64,000 nucleotides of DNA, from positions 40,131,554 through 40,195,553 of the forward strand of contig OX485803.1 of NCBI GenBank assembly GCA_950295325.1. The letters are read 5' to 3'. Both the position numbers and the translations under genes were made by a program. Positions 12,958 through 23,635 of the stretch are shown one piece after another. Under the pieces are notes generated by a model. That model did no database searches, was not told where the DNA came from, and was given only the letters and a program-made list of their open reading frames with translations. The stretch comes from Polytrichum commune (Eukaryota; Streptophyta; Polytrichopsida; Polytrichales; Polytrichaceae). Numbering within the stretch: the first letter of the stretch is position 1; every line of letters starts with the position of its first letter.

Positions 12958-13905
12958 CAAAGCTGCAGAGCTGAATTATCTGGTTTTTTTTTGCAGATTG
13001 TTGCAGTTTCTATCTTGATGCTATAAGAAGATGATAGTGTTGGGATGGATCAATCAATCTCTGTCTGTTTCTGGATGATGTCATAGGAAGCCGCATGAGG
13101 TGTCTCATTTCATAGACCGACTTCGATGCTTTCTTGCCTGTAGAATAGGTTCACTAGTCCATATTGTTCAAAGGCACAAACTTCTTGACACATAGTAACT
13201 CAGGAAAACAAGTTTGAATATAGTCGGGCCACCAAATTAGTTGAAGCAATTGTGCAATTGAGCTCCACGCAAAGCTGCAGAGCTGAGTCATCTATTTTTT
13301 TGTTGCAGATTGTTGCATTCTCCATTTTGATGCTATGTGAAAAAGAAAATGTTGGATCAATCTCTGTCTGTTTCTGGATGATGTCATGAGAGCTGCATGA
13401 GGTGTCTCAACTATAGACCGAATCGAATACTTCTTGCCCGTAGGAATAGGTTTATAAGTGGTCCACGAGCTTCTTTTTACAGAAATGTCTGACGTCGGAC
13501 TCAAGAAAAACTAGCTCTCCCGATTTCTGCTGAGCACAAATTACGTCGTTACACAAATTGAGCTGAGGCAATTGTGCAATTGAGCTCCACCCAAAGCTGC
13601 AGAGCTGAATAGTCTGTTTGTTGCAAATTATTGCAGTTTCTATCTCGATGCTTTACGCTGAAGATAATGTTGGGATCAGTCAATCTCTGTTTGTATCTGG
13701 ATGTCTTGAGTGCCGCATGTTGAAGTCTCTTTTATTTTATAGACCCACTTCGATGATTTCTTGCCTGCAGAAGTATGTTTGACTCCGTATTATAGCTCAT
13801 CAAGACACAAACTTCTCACAGAAATGTCAATTTCTACTGCCCAGGAGATTCGATGCACAAAGTAACTGAATCAGTTGTGAGATCAGAGAACAGATGTCGA
13901 GATTC
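12958..13905. repeat. Three-copy tandem repeat, period about 313-322 bp
   Basis: Units start at AAAGCTGCAGAGCTGA at 12958, 13271 and 13593. Each then shows a TTGCAGATTGTTGCA-like block, ATCAATCTCTGT(C/T)TGT, TCTGGATG, a GCATGAGGTGTCT-like block, ATAGACC and TTCTTGCC. A fourth partial start (CTACAGCTGAATTATT) lies near 13905. Units 1 and 2 are closest in the middle and unit 3 is more diverged. No shared reading frame runs through the copies. Confidence 0.85.
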
Positions 13906-13954
13906 TACAGCTGAATTATTGATATATTTGTTGCAGATACAAGCAACCTTGTAC

Positions 13955-14088
13955 ATTACTCAGCTGATGAGCTGTGTTCAAGGGCCCAGCAGTAGATTCC
14001 AGAATGAAGAGCCTGGATGCCGGAATCCCACTGCTTCAGACTTAATATGAAGTCAGAGTAGCTGAACACAGCTCATCAGCTGAGTAAT
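13955..14088. repeat. Perfect 26-bp inverted repeat with 82-nt loop
   Basis: Arms 13955-13980 and 14063-14088 are exact reverse complements over 26 bp (core CAGCTGATGAGCTGTGTTCA). A transcript would fold into a stable hairpin. It lies directly after the tandem repeat and before a LINE remnant. It could be a small foldback element or a small-RNA precursor; nothing in the sequence decides. Confidence 0.85.
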
Positions 14089-14518
14089 TATTATGTTTTG
14101 TTATTGTTGAAAGGAAGGAGATTACTAGAATCAAGATGTCGGTACACAAAGAATATGGTGACCATTGAAGGCTTTGGCGCTTCCAACTTTCAGATCTGGC
14201 ATTGAAATTTGGGTAGGTGGAGTTGAAAAACTCTCATCATAAGGTATTCGAGAAGGGCATGAAGATGGAGATGATGTCTCATGTCAAAGTGCATTCTTTG
14301 ACAACCTATCATATTTTGTTGGCTGAATTGGAGAACTTCCCATAGAACTACACGCTTTCAAGCTCACTATAGGCTTTCAACAACGGCTCACCCACGTATC
14401 CCCCTCTTGGTTAGTCAGTAAAGTAGCCTCATTTTTTGGAAACCTGGTCGAACATGAATTTAACACCTTGCACAAATTAACAACCATGCGGAAGACACCA
14501 TGGGGTTTACCTCACTAG

Positions 14519-15025
14519 GATACCCATGACAACCCAACCACATCTAAAAAAACATATATTCATGATATCAAGGAGGAATTTCTTCCTAAAGAGTGGAACT
14601 CTTTCCATCTCTTAGGGAAGAAACTAGATTATCTACACCTCAAGGATGTTCTCAAATACGAATGTGAATTGTACTTGAATCAACCATTGACACCACCACA
14701 ATGCAAGATCATTACCGCTTACTTCATCTTGACACATAGATTAGCCATTGAAATTGGACGATGGTCAACTATCCCTACCTCTATAAATATTAGACTATGC
14801 CCCTTTTGCTCCTATAATGCAATTAAAAACGAGGCACATTTTGTGTTGGAATGTCCCTTATATAAGCCCATTAGAGATAAGTTTCCATCACTATTTGAGA
14901 ATGTAGTCCTAGGGAACCTCAAGTCTTTCTTTCAATTAAACCACCAAGTTGATATTAGCCTCTATCTCACGAAGGCTAGCGCACTCTGCTACTCTAGAGA
15001 ATTAGCTAGTTTGAAACCATCATAA
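14519..15025 (+). mobile_element. LINE (non-LTR retrotransposon) ORF2 C-terminal remnant
   Basis: An open frame of 168 codons, closed upstream by TAG at 14516, has the tail of a non-LTR retrotransposon polyprotein. A region with LGKKLDYLHLKDVL is followed by HRLAIEIGRW and then a zinc-knuckle-like motif C-x2-C with downstream NEAHFVLECP (Cys-Cys-His-Cys). This CCHC-type motif follows the reverse transcriptase in many LINEs. No RT core (YxDD) is visible upstream, so the element is 5'-truncated or decayed. There is no poly(A) tail immediately at the stop. Confidence 0.75.
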
Positions 15026-15609
15026 TGTACTTTCAAGTCCCAATAACCTTTTCAGTTTCCTAAACTTTAAAACCAATTTCATTTTCATCAAAACCTCAGA
15101 GGCAAACCCTCTGATATGTCACCTTATGAACCCAAGTGTACTAATATTTTTCATTTCTTTTGAACTCAGATGTGACTCAATTCCATTGAAAGATGAGCTA
15201 CTGCAACCTACTTAAGCAGAAAAAGAAGGCTATAACATTTTCTCATTTTGCAAATATTTTTCCTACTTGGATGAGAAGCATCCAAAAGATGAGGATGGGG
15301 TCCCCACCTCATCCAGATATCTCAAAGTGAAAAGAAAAGAAAAGAAACAAAACACCTTATCTGCTTGCTCCCCTGCTAATATCTTCCATCACCGGCTGGG
15401 GCGCCACCTGTAGCCCGGCAATCAAAGGTGCCACCTTGTTTGCATCAAGCTTCGGCATCGAAGCTGATGACTCAAGCTTCACAATTCCTCACACACCACT
15501 GGAACTCCTTGCTCTCAAACCGATTCTGGCTACCTGATTATTGTGTCAGAGAGATTGGAGCGAGCACTCGAATAGGGATCAGGGTTTTTTATTTTTGGTT
15601 GTTGCAGCA
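15026..15609. other. 5' flank of the PsbP-domain gene
   Basis: It contains an AAAAG-rich purine stretch near 15331-15350 and a C-rich leader (about 15368-15500). No clear TATA box at a typical distance was found. The start ATG at 15610 has the good plant context GCAGCAATGG. Confidence 0.35.
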
Positions 15610-18600
15610 ATGGACGCCATAGCTGCCGCCTCCACGTTGTGCCCAAGCTCTGTCCCTTGCAGCAGGCAGTGGAGAACCGGGGTCCCTTGCAAAGTCTCTG
15701 TGCAGGTTCCTGTGAAAGGTGAGATTTATTGATGCTGGGAATTTAGTCAGTTCGTGTTGCAATCGAGTGTGTTAAATTGACAGCCCGGTTTTGGAGCAGA
15801 CTGTGAGTTTTCTGCGGTATCTTCCAAAACATTTCTCACTAGCCTGAGGAGAAATGCAGTGGAAGTTTGTGGGTTATGTGTAATGTTTCCGAATTGAGGG
15901 GGGGGGGGGGGGGGTTATTGTTGGAAGAAATGGGCATTGTGAATTTTGGGGGTGAATTCCCATTGAGCGGAGGAGGCCTGTGATGCAAGTTTTGAGTTTC
16001 CTGAGGCATCTCCCACAATAATCCCAACTAGCCTGAGGAGCAATGCACTGGAAATGAAAACTTGTGCCAGGTGATATCTGATGTTCGCTTAATTGAGTGG
16101 GTTGTCGTTGGAAGAAAAAGGACATTGTGAATTTTGGTGAACAGGTTTTGAGTCTTGGGTTGGGTTGGGTTGGAATTGCTGGGCAGGAATTCAAAGGCGG
16201 AGCAATGGCAGGAGCCGGGGAGTGCGGTCTGAGCAGGCCCCAGAGTAAGCCCTGCAATCTGGAGGTGATTGCTTTGCAGCTGCCCAAATTTAGTTTGTGT
16301 GGGAGTCCAAATTGCTAACATTTGACACTCGAATATCCCTGTCTCACAAAACCGCAACTTCAATATTGATGGAAATGTTTTTGAGCCACTGCATAGCCAC
16401 TTACATAGCATTCTTAAGTAGCGGGTGCTCTCCCTAGACAAAGCATCTTGGAGTGTATACCTACTTAAGCCTCGGTGAGATTCTTTTTGGCGAGGTCTTT
16501 GAATTGATTCTTGGTCGACAGGAGAAGCCTTTCTTCAAAGATTGGTGACATTGACCTTGATTATTGGGTAGTTTTGAAGCTAGAATAGAAAGAGAACGTC
16601 CTTATCCATGCTTGAGGATGCAAAGGTAAGCAGGCCTAATTCGATGACTCATCTTAAACGGACACCTGTACTGGACACCTATACTTGAGTGGTGTGTGGT
16701 TAGGTGTGGATCTAATAACGGACACCAATTCATGTGTTCAAACGAGATTGGACTATGTGCTCAGAATTTGTTTACCATTCTAAGCCCAATAGTCAACATA
16801 ATTGGGGTGGGGGACCTCTACGACCATTTAATAAGAAAGAGACACTCCACTTTGATAATGAATGAGATATTCGTATGAGCTCCGAAGATTATGAGGGTAA
16901 GTGGCTCCAGGCACGATTTGGACTTGCTAATCATCTCGCAGTATTTGTGGGTTTCATATCCTAAGAGCAGTGGGTATAAAGCTAAAAGTGTCCCCGTTTA
17001 AGACTCGCTTCCCTATTTTATGACGCAATGGCGTTGCAAATTTATCTACCAACTTCATCAACATGCAATCTGTGAAACTTGGAGTCATTCTCAAGTGAGT
17101 TATTATGCATTGAGAGGTGTTCCTGCAAGTTCTAAGCGGAGGTGAGTTGGATTTTTCAACAAGGGCAGGTTATATCTAAAATTTTGACAAGGATTTCTAA
17201 TGGCAGATGTGGTTCCGGAGACCAGCAACAGCCCTTGCAAAGAAGGCAGGTCATCAGCCAAGCATTGTTGGCAATGTCTTTCACTTTAGGTCTTCCAGCA
17301 GCCCAGGCAGGCACTGATGTTGGTTAGTTCTACTTCTTTAAGCTTCCTAAAATCTCATCTTATGAATCACATATAGTGATTTTGATTCCATCTAATCATG
17401 ACTTTGACAATTTAAAGATTCGGGTTGCAGGATGCTCGCGTACTAAGGTAGATGGTGCTTAAACCATCATTTTAAGCGCTCAACATATATAATATTATTA
17501 GATTCAAAAAGTTTTCGATGAGTTTTGTTAGCAATTGACAGGGGATCTCAATGCACCTAGGTATGTCTTGAATTATCTGGGCAAAAGTTACGGATTAAAA
17601 CCAACACAGGAGCCTGATGTTAAGGTGGTGGACATTCCCATAGTTAATATGTACTTGTTATGTGAGGTTTTAGGGTTTTGGTTTTAGTGCCATCTATCTT
17701 ACGCCAAAGTTAGCCTTGACATCCAAGTGGACAATTGTGTGCACTCTTATCTACTTCTTATGCATTTCATTTGAAGGCCATACATAGTGGTCAGGCGAAG
17801 CGATTAACTTATGTTGGATATGAAGCATACTTATCACTTGTAATTGATAACCCTGTCATGGCTTGACCACTACGAACTAGGTCACGGACACGTGCCACCA
17901 TGATACGAGTTGGAGTAGGCACCTCAGTACCTACCTTGCCATGGGGCGTGGCTCCTTGCATTCATGACCTGTTTGGTAGTGGTCAGGCCAAGGGATTATT
18001 GCTGGCGTTTTTATTCCTAGTGGGACACGAAGAGGCACATTATCACTTGTAATTTGATGACCTTGTCATGGCCAGACCACTATGAATTAGGTGATGGACC
18101 ATTACCGTGCCATGGGCTGGAGTAGGCACCTATAACCTACCTCGTCACATGGTGTGGCTCCTTGCATTCATTACTAGTTCATAGTGGTCAAGCGAATAAG
18201 TTTGTTGATGTTTTTATTCCTAGTGGGACACGAAGAGGCACATTATCACTTGTGATTTGATGACCTTGTCATGGCCAGACCACTATGAATTAGGTGATAG
18301 ACGTTGGTGCCCCTGCCATTGACCGTCTTAGGCACACTAAGAAAGGTGTTGGACTCTCTCTCTCTGTGCAGATTCTGGAGCAGCATTCAAGGTCTACGAG
18401 GATGCAACAGATAAGTTTTCGCTGATGGTTCCACAAGGTACGTCAAGTGGTCAATTTGGGTTTTCATTTAGTTTTTCTTTTTTGTCCTGTTGAGCAAGCA
18501 ATCTGTGAAACGTCAATTCAACAACCCTGTTTACAGAGCTCAAACTTCATTTCATTATTGCCTTGTGGATCTAGACTGCAAAATAAAAAAGTTTAAAAAA

Positions 18601-21600
18601 TGATTGACTTGTATTTCTATTTCTATTCTTAATGTCTGTTGAAGGCTTCTGTATTGTCTTGTTATCAAATGTGGCATGTCCCGTTTCCCCAAAATATTCA
18701 TGGTGAGTGGTTTATCAAATGTGTTATGCACTAATTTCAGGTTTGGCCTCTGGTTGTCGCTTACTGGATCGGAGAGTCTTACCAGCCCGCCCTTGTATAT
18801 TATAGGGCAAACGGACTCACATTCTTGAAATTGGTGAAATTCACTGATGTTTCATGTTCTTTTCTTTCAAGTAGATTGGAGAGCATTTTAGGAGCAAGCT
18901 CTGACAGTAAGATGTGGCTCACAGACTGGAACAAGGGCGAGGGGAAGGCGTCCGGGCAAAGGAAGGTCACAGCTTTCTTTCCTCCCACTGATAGTTTCAC
19001 AAACGGTAAGTGTCATCTTTAGTGTCTGTAACATGATATTCTCGGTAAATAGTTTTAGCAACATGCAACACTAAATGGTAATCCGCACACTAAGGTAGAT
19101 GGGTCTTAAATGGTTACTTTTTCCAACTAGCCCACTTTTCCTAGGATATGAACACACAACTAGTATGAAATGGTTGGCAAATCCAAATTGAGGCCATAGC
19201 CACTTTTCTCGTAATTTGTGGAGCTAATATTTATATCTTATTCATTATCAAGATGAAGATTCTCGAGCTCATTAAATGGTCATATAAGTCCCCCCCCCCC
19301 CAATAATGTTGACTAGGTGTCCGTTCTTGGAGCAACATGTAACCCCACAGCACTCTAATATAGGTGTCCAGTTAAGATAAGTAATCACGTCTACATTAAT
19401 AGGATGCATCTTCATTTTTATTTTTCTGAGGCAAAGACTTTTGATATTATTGTGAGGACCGATATGGCGGCTCACTGGTCAAAACAGACAAAAAGTATAA
19501 GTTCAGGACTGCCCATTTTGTGTGCACCTCTGCAACCACTTATGTGAAGATCGCAAATCTGCGTGAAACTTATGTATAATACGCAAGTCTATGTGAAAAC
19601 CTCAAATCCATTGTTTCAAAAAAAAATCTGCAGATAAAATCTGCGTCCAGTTGATCTAACTCTTGTGGCATTGAACTTGTACAAAATGTGCTCATAACTC
19701 CAATTCATGGCCGCAGTGCCACTCCAGAGTTATAGCTCTAGTGTGACTCAATAGAAAATTGCAGCCCTTGTATCATCGACATTTTGCACCCAGTCTGTAC
19801 CCATAAACGCTACAATATACATCTGATTAGTGCGGCTTTGGAATTCACGTGCCACATATTTATCGTGGGCCACACTAATTTGTAAACTCTTGAAAAATTG
19901 ATGGGTTGTCTTGTTACAATCTATTGTCTTAGTGCCACCTGCGAGATGTTGTCTATCCTGCTTGTGATATTTAATTTTCCCCCATTAATTTATGCTCATG
20001 ATAAACCACAAAGCCCATGGAACTAAACATTAGTGAGAAAAGGTGTTCCTAGAAAAGTGAAGTGGCTCGCAACACTTAGACTTAATGCTCATTTTCGTGA
20101 ATAGAGTGTGGCCCACACTAAATCAGATTTATAGTGTACTGAATACACACTTTACTGCATTTGTGTAAGTGCACTTGATGTTGTTAGTGTCATAAATTAT
20201 TGTTCCTGGGATCGTGCGGTATGAATTTGGATATAGGACAGTCTCAAGAATAGACATGTAGAACTTGGGGAGCCTGAATGAAAGATTTTGCTTCTGTGAA
20301 TGTGCAGTGAATGTGGTAATTACTGGATTGGGAGCTGACTACACAGGATTGGGCTCATTTGGCACAGCTGACAATTTTGGTGAAAATTTGGTAAGAGAGA
20401 GCTTCTTGTGGGTTTGGAAGGGAGAGAGGGAAGTACTGCATATGAGTGTACCTCTCATCCATCTGAGATGAAAACTGGTACCCTATAGGTTTGCAGCCGA
20501 TACATCTCACATGACTTGGACTAGACTAATTTGGGGTCTTTGAAACTAATTCTGGTGTCAGATCAACTTTAAAAAGTCACCTCCGGACTGCATACTATTT
20601 CAGGGCTTGTATATTGGATGAGTGAGAGGTACGTTAGTATGCGATAATTCCCTCCCTGTGTTTGGAAGTTTTGGGATTGCACTATTTGTTTCTGTCATCT
20701 CGAGTATTACTTGGTCCTGTATGAGGTGCGCTGTTGTATGGTTTGAATCAGCGTTGGATTGGTATTACCTTCTAATGATGCCATTCAGGTATATGTAATG
20801 AGGATTTTGCATTTTTTGGATACTAAGGAAGGTACTGGTACCTGAGAGTATTTCTGTTTTTGATACCATTCGGGTCTATATACCATCCAGAAACCTTCAT
20901 ACATAGGTAAGACTACCCTAGTATCAATATGGTTTAAGGATGGTATTGACCCAAATTTTGACTCAGGTACACGAAGATTATCTTAGTTTGTGACACCCAC
21001 CCAATATCAATATCTGACAAGTAGTACTATTTTAATGCCAGATTGGGTAGGTTATTTGATACCATTCATTCACGTATATACTGGTTTAAGGGTGGTTCGA
21101 AGCTTCAGTTTTGTTTCCATTTTGTTTCTACCTACTATTCCACAAACCGCATCTTCAGAAATTGGCAGCCCAGTTTTAAGTGTCACAGAAGCCTGAAAAC
21201 AGGCTGTGTGAATTTAGAGGTTTGTCATAGCAGGAAGTGTCATGTGGTTTTGTTATCACTGCAACCTTTGTGCTTACTGGAGGAGCTCTCAAACATTCTG
21301 GATATAAAGAGAGTACAGGTTTGGGCCCCTGAGTACGTGTGAACGTGATCTTGATATCTGATTGTACAATTAAAATTTCCAGAGGCAATACCCATAGGTG
21401 ATAAGCAGGTTTGGTACTTTGGTGCCGAAATACCGATTTTTGGAGGTGACAGGTAGACTTTTGTAGAGGTTTTGATTAACAGAAAAGTGACATGCACTTT
21501 GCTCAAATTTTTCAATTAATTTGTGCTGAACCTGCCTATCACCTACAGGTTAATGATCCAAATCGGTGGTTTTTGTGCAGGTGAACAGTTTGGACAGAAG

Positions 21601-23635
21601 CTGGCAAAAACCCCCAGGCCAGAAAGCCAGGCTTATAGATGCTCGCGCTAAAGCAGGTTAGTTGATGGCTTGGAACAAATATACGAAGACCACCAAATTG
21701 TCCTATGAAGTGTGGCCCACAGTAATTCTCTAGATTCCACATTATTATAAATCCATGAAAAGACTCTAATTTAAAATCAGTTTGGGCCACATTTATTGTC
21801 TTCGTAGGAGATTCGTGTGGGCGACTATTCCATCTTATGCTACTTTCGTCCTCCTTGAACTATGTTGTCTTGAAACTTTGATCTTTTGGTCGGAAATTGT
21901 CAGAAAGACTGTAATTTCCACCCTGACTTGACAATTAGAGTGGTCCACACTAATTATTTCCACATTAAATCTTCCACCCACACTAATAGGACAATTTGCT
22001 GTAATCATTCTAGGCATGACATTATTTTTTTTACTTCCCTTTGCTGGAGGTTAAACATCACTTACTAACCCACATAAACGATGCTTTATATAGAATTCTG
22101 GTCACGCTTGGTGCATGCTTTGGTCAGTCAAGGTTTGACATACCTACATTTCTGTCAAGGAACATGACAAACAAAAACCATTGCCACAAGTAATTCCGAG
22201 TTGGGGAATTTGATGAGATTTGTGAAAGTGGATTTCAGGCAAGTATTATGTGGAATACACATTACAAAGGATCGGGGAGAAGCAGCGGCACCTAGTCTCT
22301 GTTGTTGGAATCGGAAACAACGGATGGATCAATAGACTCTACACTGTCACTGGCCAGGTAACATAAAAGCTACCAAATATAGCAGACATTATTATTACTA
22401 TTAGAATGCGTGGGTTCCACTTGGCAACATTTAATGGGTGGGTTTAAAATAGGTTCCAGGTTCAAGAAACTTGGGTCCAATCCACCCGGACATAACATTA
22501 TTCAACTGCTTTCAACCATTCCATTCTAATTGTATTCAGCGATAGTGGTTCACCCAAATCTCACTTGTTGTTTAGGCTGAATTCTAGCACCTTACATGAC
22601 ATATTACCGGCCCCACCCAACCTGCTCACTCAGCGGAATAGTGTTGTGTAATGGACCTTATTAATGGACTCAAGACTGAACCTAAGCTTGAAAAATGGTT
22701 TCTCTAACTATGAGGAGTCATTTCTTGAGTGGGGACTGACGAGATTTGGTGGAAAAGTGATGCCATATTAATATATTAGAGTTATTTGTAAAGTAAAGCA
22801 GATGAAACCATGGGTTTAGTCCCAAACCCTGACTTTATGATAATCAACACAAAGTCACCCAAATTTTCTCAATGCTTAAATTACCACTCACAAGGAGTGG
22901 TGTCGGGCTATTAAAAACTAGTTTTCTAGCTTGTCCTACTAGGATGGGTGGGCCAAGCTAGCCTTGCATACGCCAATCTAGGATTTAGGACATCGGGTTC
23001 ATGTGCATACCCTATTTTAGATCCTAAAAGTCTCAAAAATTCAGACGTGGAAAGAGGAGGTCCCAAAAGTTTCACCCAACTTTCAAATTAGTCTCTGATA
23101 CAACAACGAGCTCATGAGCTCTTAATAGAAAGTTTTCTCAAAGAAGGATCAAACCCACAGTTCCGTCCCTCTTTGACAAACTTTATAGATAACTCTAATA
23201 TTGGCAATTTCATGCATTCCATACCTTACCTAGACCCTAGTGTAAACTCCTTGGGTCCAAAGTTTTGCTCTTGACCAATAGGATTGCTCAATTTTCGAGT
23301 TTCTTAGGTCTTGGACCTAGTGTAACCCACCATACGATTCGCATCGTGCCACAGCCTTGAGGTTTGACACTTTGGTGTGCTTTTTGCTTGCAGTATTATG
23401 AGGATGAGGCGGATAAGTATAAATCAAATGTTGAGAAGGTGAGTTGTCAATATCTCACCCATGTTGGAAGCAATAGTTTCTGCATGACCGTGTTTGTTTG
23501 TTTCACACAAGCCTAGCAATAATCTCACATATGTGGGTTTCTATATTATTGGTGTTAGCTGAGTTGCCACCCTCATTGAATTTGATGATTGTGTGCATGG
23601 CTGTGCAGGTCATTTCTTCATTTAAGATAGTCTGA
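15610..23635 (+). CDS. PsbP-domain protein, thylakoid lumen (PPD family, PPD4-like)
   Basis: Nine exons: 15610-15718, about 17164-17322, 18372-18437, 18925-19005, 20308-20390, 21581-21656, 22239-22357, 23394-23438 and 23609-23635, giving 254 residues. Residues 1-62 form a chloroplast transit region. A twin-arginine lumen signal follows (RRQ at 63-65, hydrophobic to residue 81, cleavage expected after AAQA, residue 85). The mature PsbP fold shows FKVYEDATDKFSLMVPQDW, GQRKVTAFFP, NVVITGLGADYT, LDRSWQKPPG, YYVEYTLQ and NGWINRLYTVTGQ, typical of PsbP-domain proteins of the lumen. The matches are closest to those I recall for plant PPD4. Such proteins assist photosystems rather than forming the core oxygen-evolving complex. 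The start of exon 2 is uncertain: the AG at 17163 keeps phase with the strong donor at 15719, and the AG at 17136 also would. All other joins are firm. Confidence 0.92.
15795..16145. repeat. Two-copy tandem duplication in PsbP-gene intron 1
   Basis: Units of about 180 bp share TTTTCTG.GG.ATCT, ACTAGCCTGAGGAG(A/C)AATGCA and TTGGAAGAAA...GACATTGTGAATTTT-like blocks. A G run of about 18 bases (15897-15914) lies in unit 1. Confidence 0.75.
16670..16845 (+). repeat. Dispersed repeat R4, copy 1 (PsbP-gene intron 1)
   Basis: Contains TGGACACCTATACTTGAGTG, AACGGACACC, GATTGGACTATGTGCTCA and GTCAACATAATTGGGG, then a G-rich box and GACCATTTAAT. These blocks recur in reverse at 19275-19385 and 40550-40640. 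Confidence 0.65.
17785..18295. repeat. Three-unit repeat with internal hairpins, PsbP-gene intron 2
   Basis: TAGTGGTCA recurs at 17785, 17977 and 18182. Each copy is followed 85-110 bp later by the complementary GACCACTA, so each unit can fold back. Between them lie ATTATCACTTGTAATTTGAT and CTTGTCATGGCCAGACCACT. Copies 2 and 3 also share TTTTTATTCCTAGTGGGACA and are nearly identical there, suggesting a recent duplication. The linker GGAGTAGGCACCT...GTGGCTCCTTGCATTCAT is also repeated. Confidence 0.85.
19275..19385 (-). repeat. Dispersed repeat R4, copy 2 (PsbP-gene intron 4)
   Basis: The reverse strand reads the same TGGACACCTATA, AACGGACACCTAGTCAACAT and GACCATTTAAT blocks as 16670-16845 but lacks an internal segment of about 70 bp. 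A C run (about 19289-19300) marks the G-rich box. Confidence 0.6.
20421..20660. mobile_element. MITE family R3, copy 1 (PsbP-gene intron 5)
   Basis: Imperfect terminal inverted repeats of about 40 bp flank about 160 bp. The left end reads GAGGGAAGTACTGCATATGA then GTGTACCTCTCATCCAT; the right end read in reverse is GAGGGAATTATCGCATACTA then ACGTACCTCTCACTCATCC. The core TGACTTGGACTAGA..AATTTGGGGTCT recurs at 47850-48120 and 54815-55047. It begins only about 30 bp after the intron 5 donor. Confidence 0.8.
23045..23205 (+). repeat. Dispersed repeat R6, copy 1 (PsbP-gene intron 7)
   Basis: Shares GAAAGAGGAGGTCC, CACCCAACT(T/C)TCA, TCTCTTTGA and ACTCTTATAA-like blocks in order with 39283-39440. 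Unclassified. Confidence 0.55.

Noticed and set aside
12957-13905. CRISPR-like array
   Set aside because: Repeat units are about 315 bp with diverged contents. There are no short identical repeats with unique spacers, and the DNA is plant nuclear.
14669-15025. Separate host zinc-finger gene
   Set aside because: The frame continues upstream to 14519 and its motifs are those of a LINE polyprotein tail.
18825-18924. PsbP-gene exon 4 starting at the CAAGTAG acceptor near 18874
   Set aside because: That start gives a stop within a few codons. The CACAG acceptor at 18924 gives PQDWNKGEG in phase.
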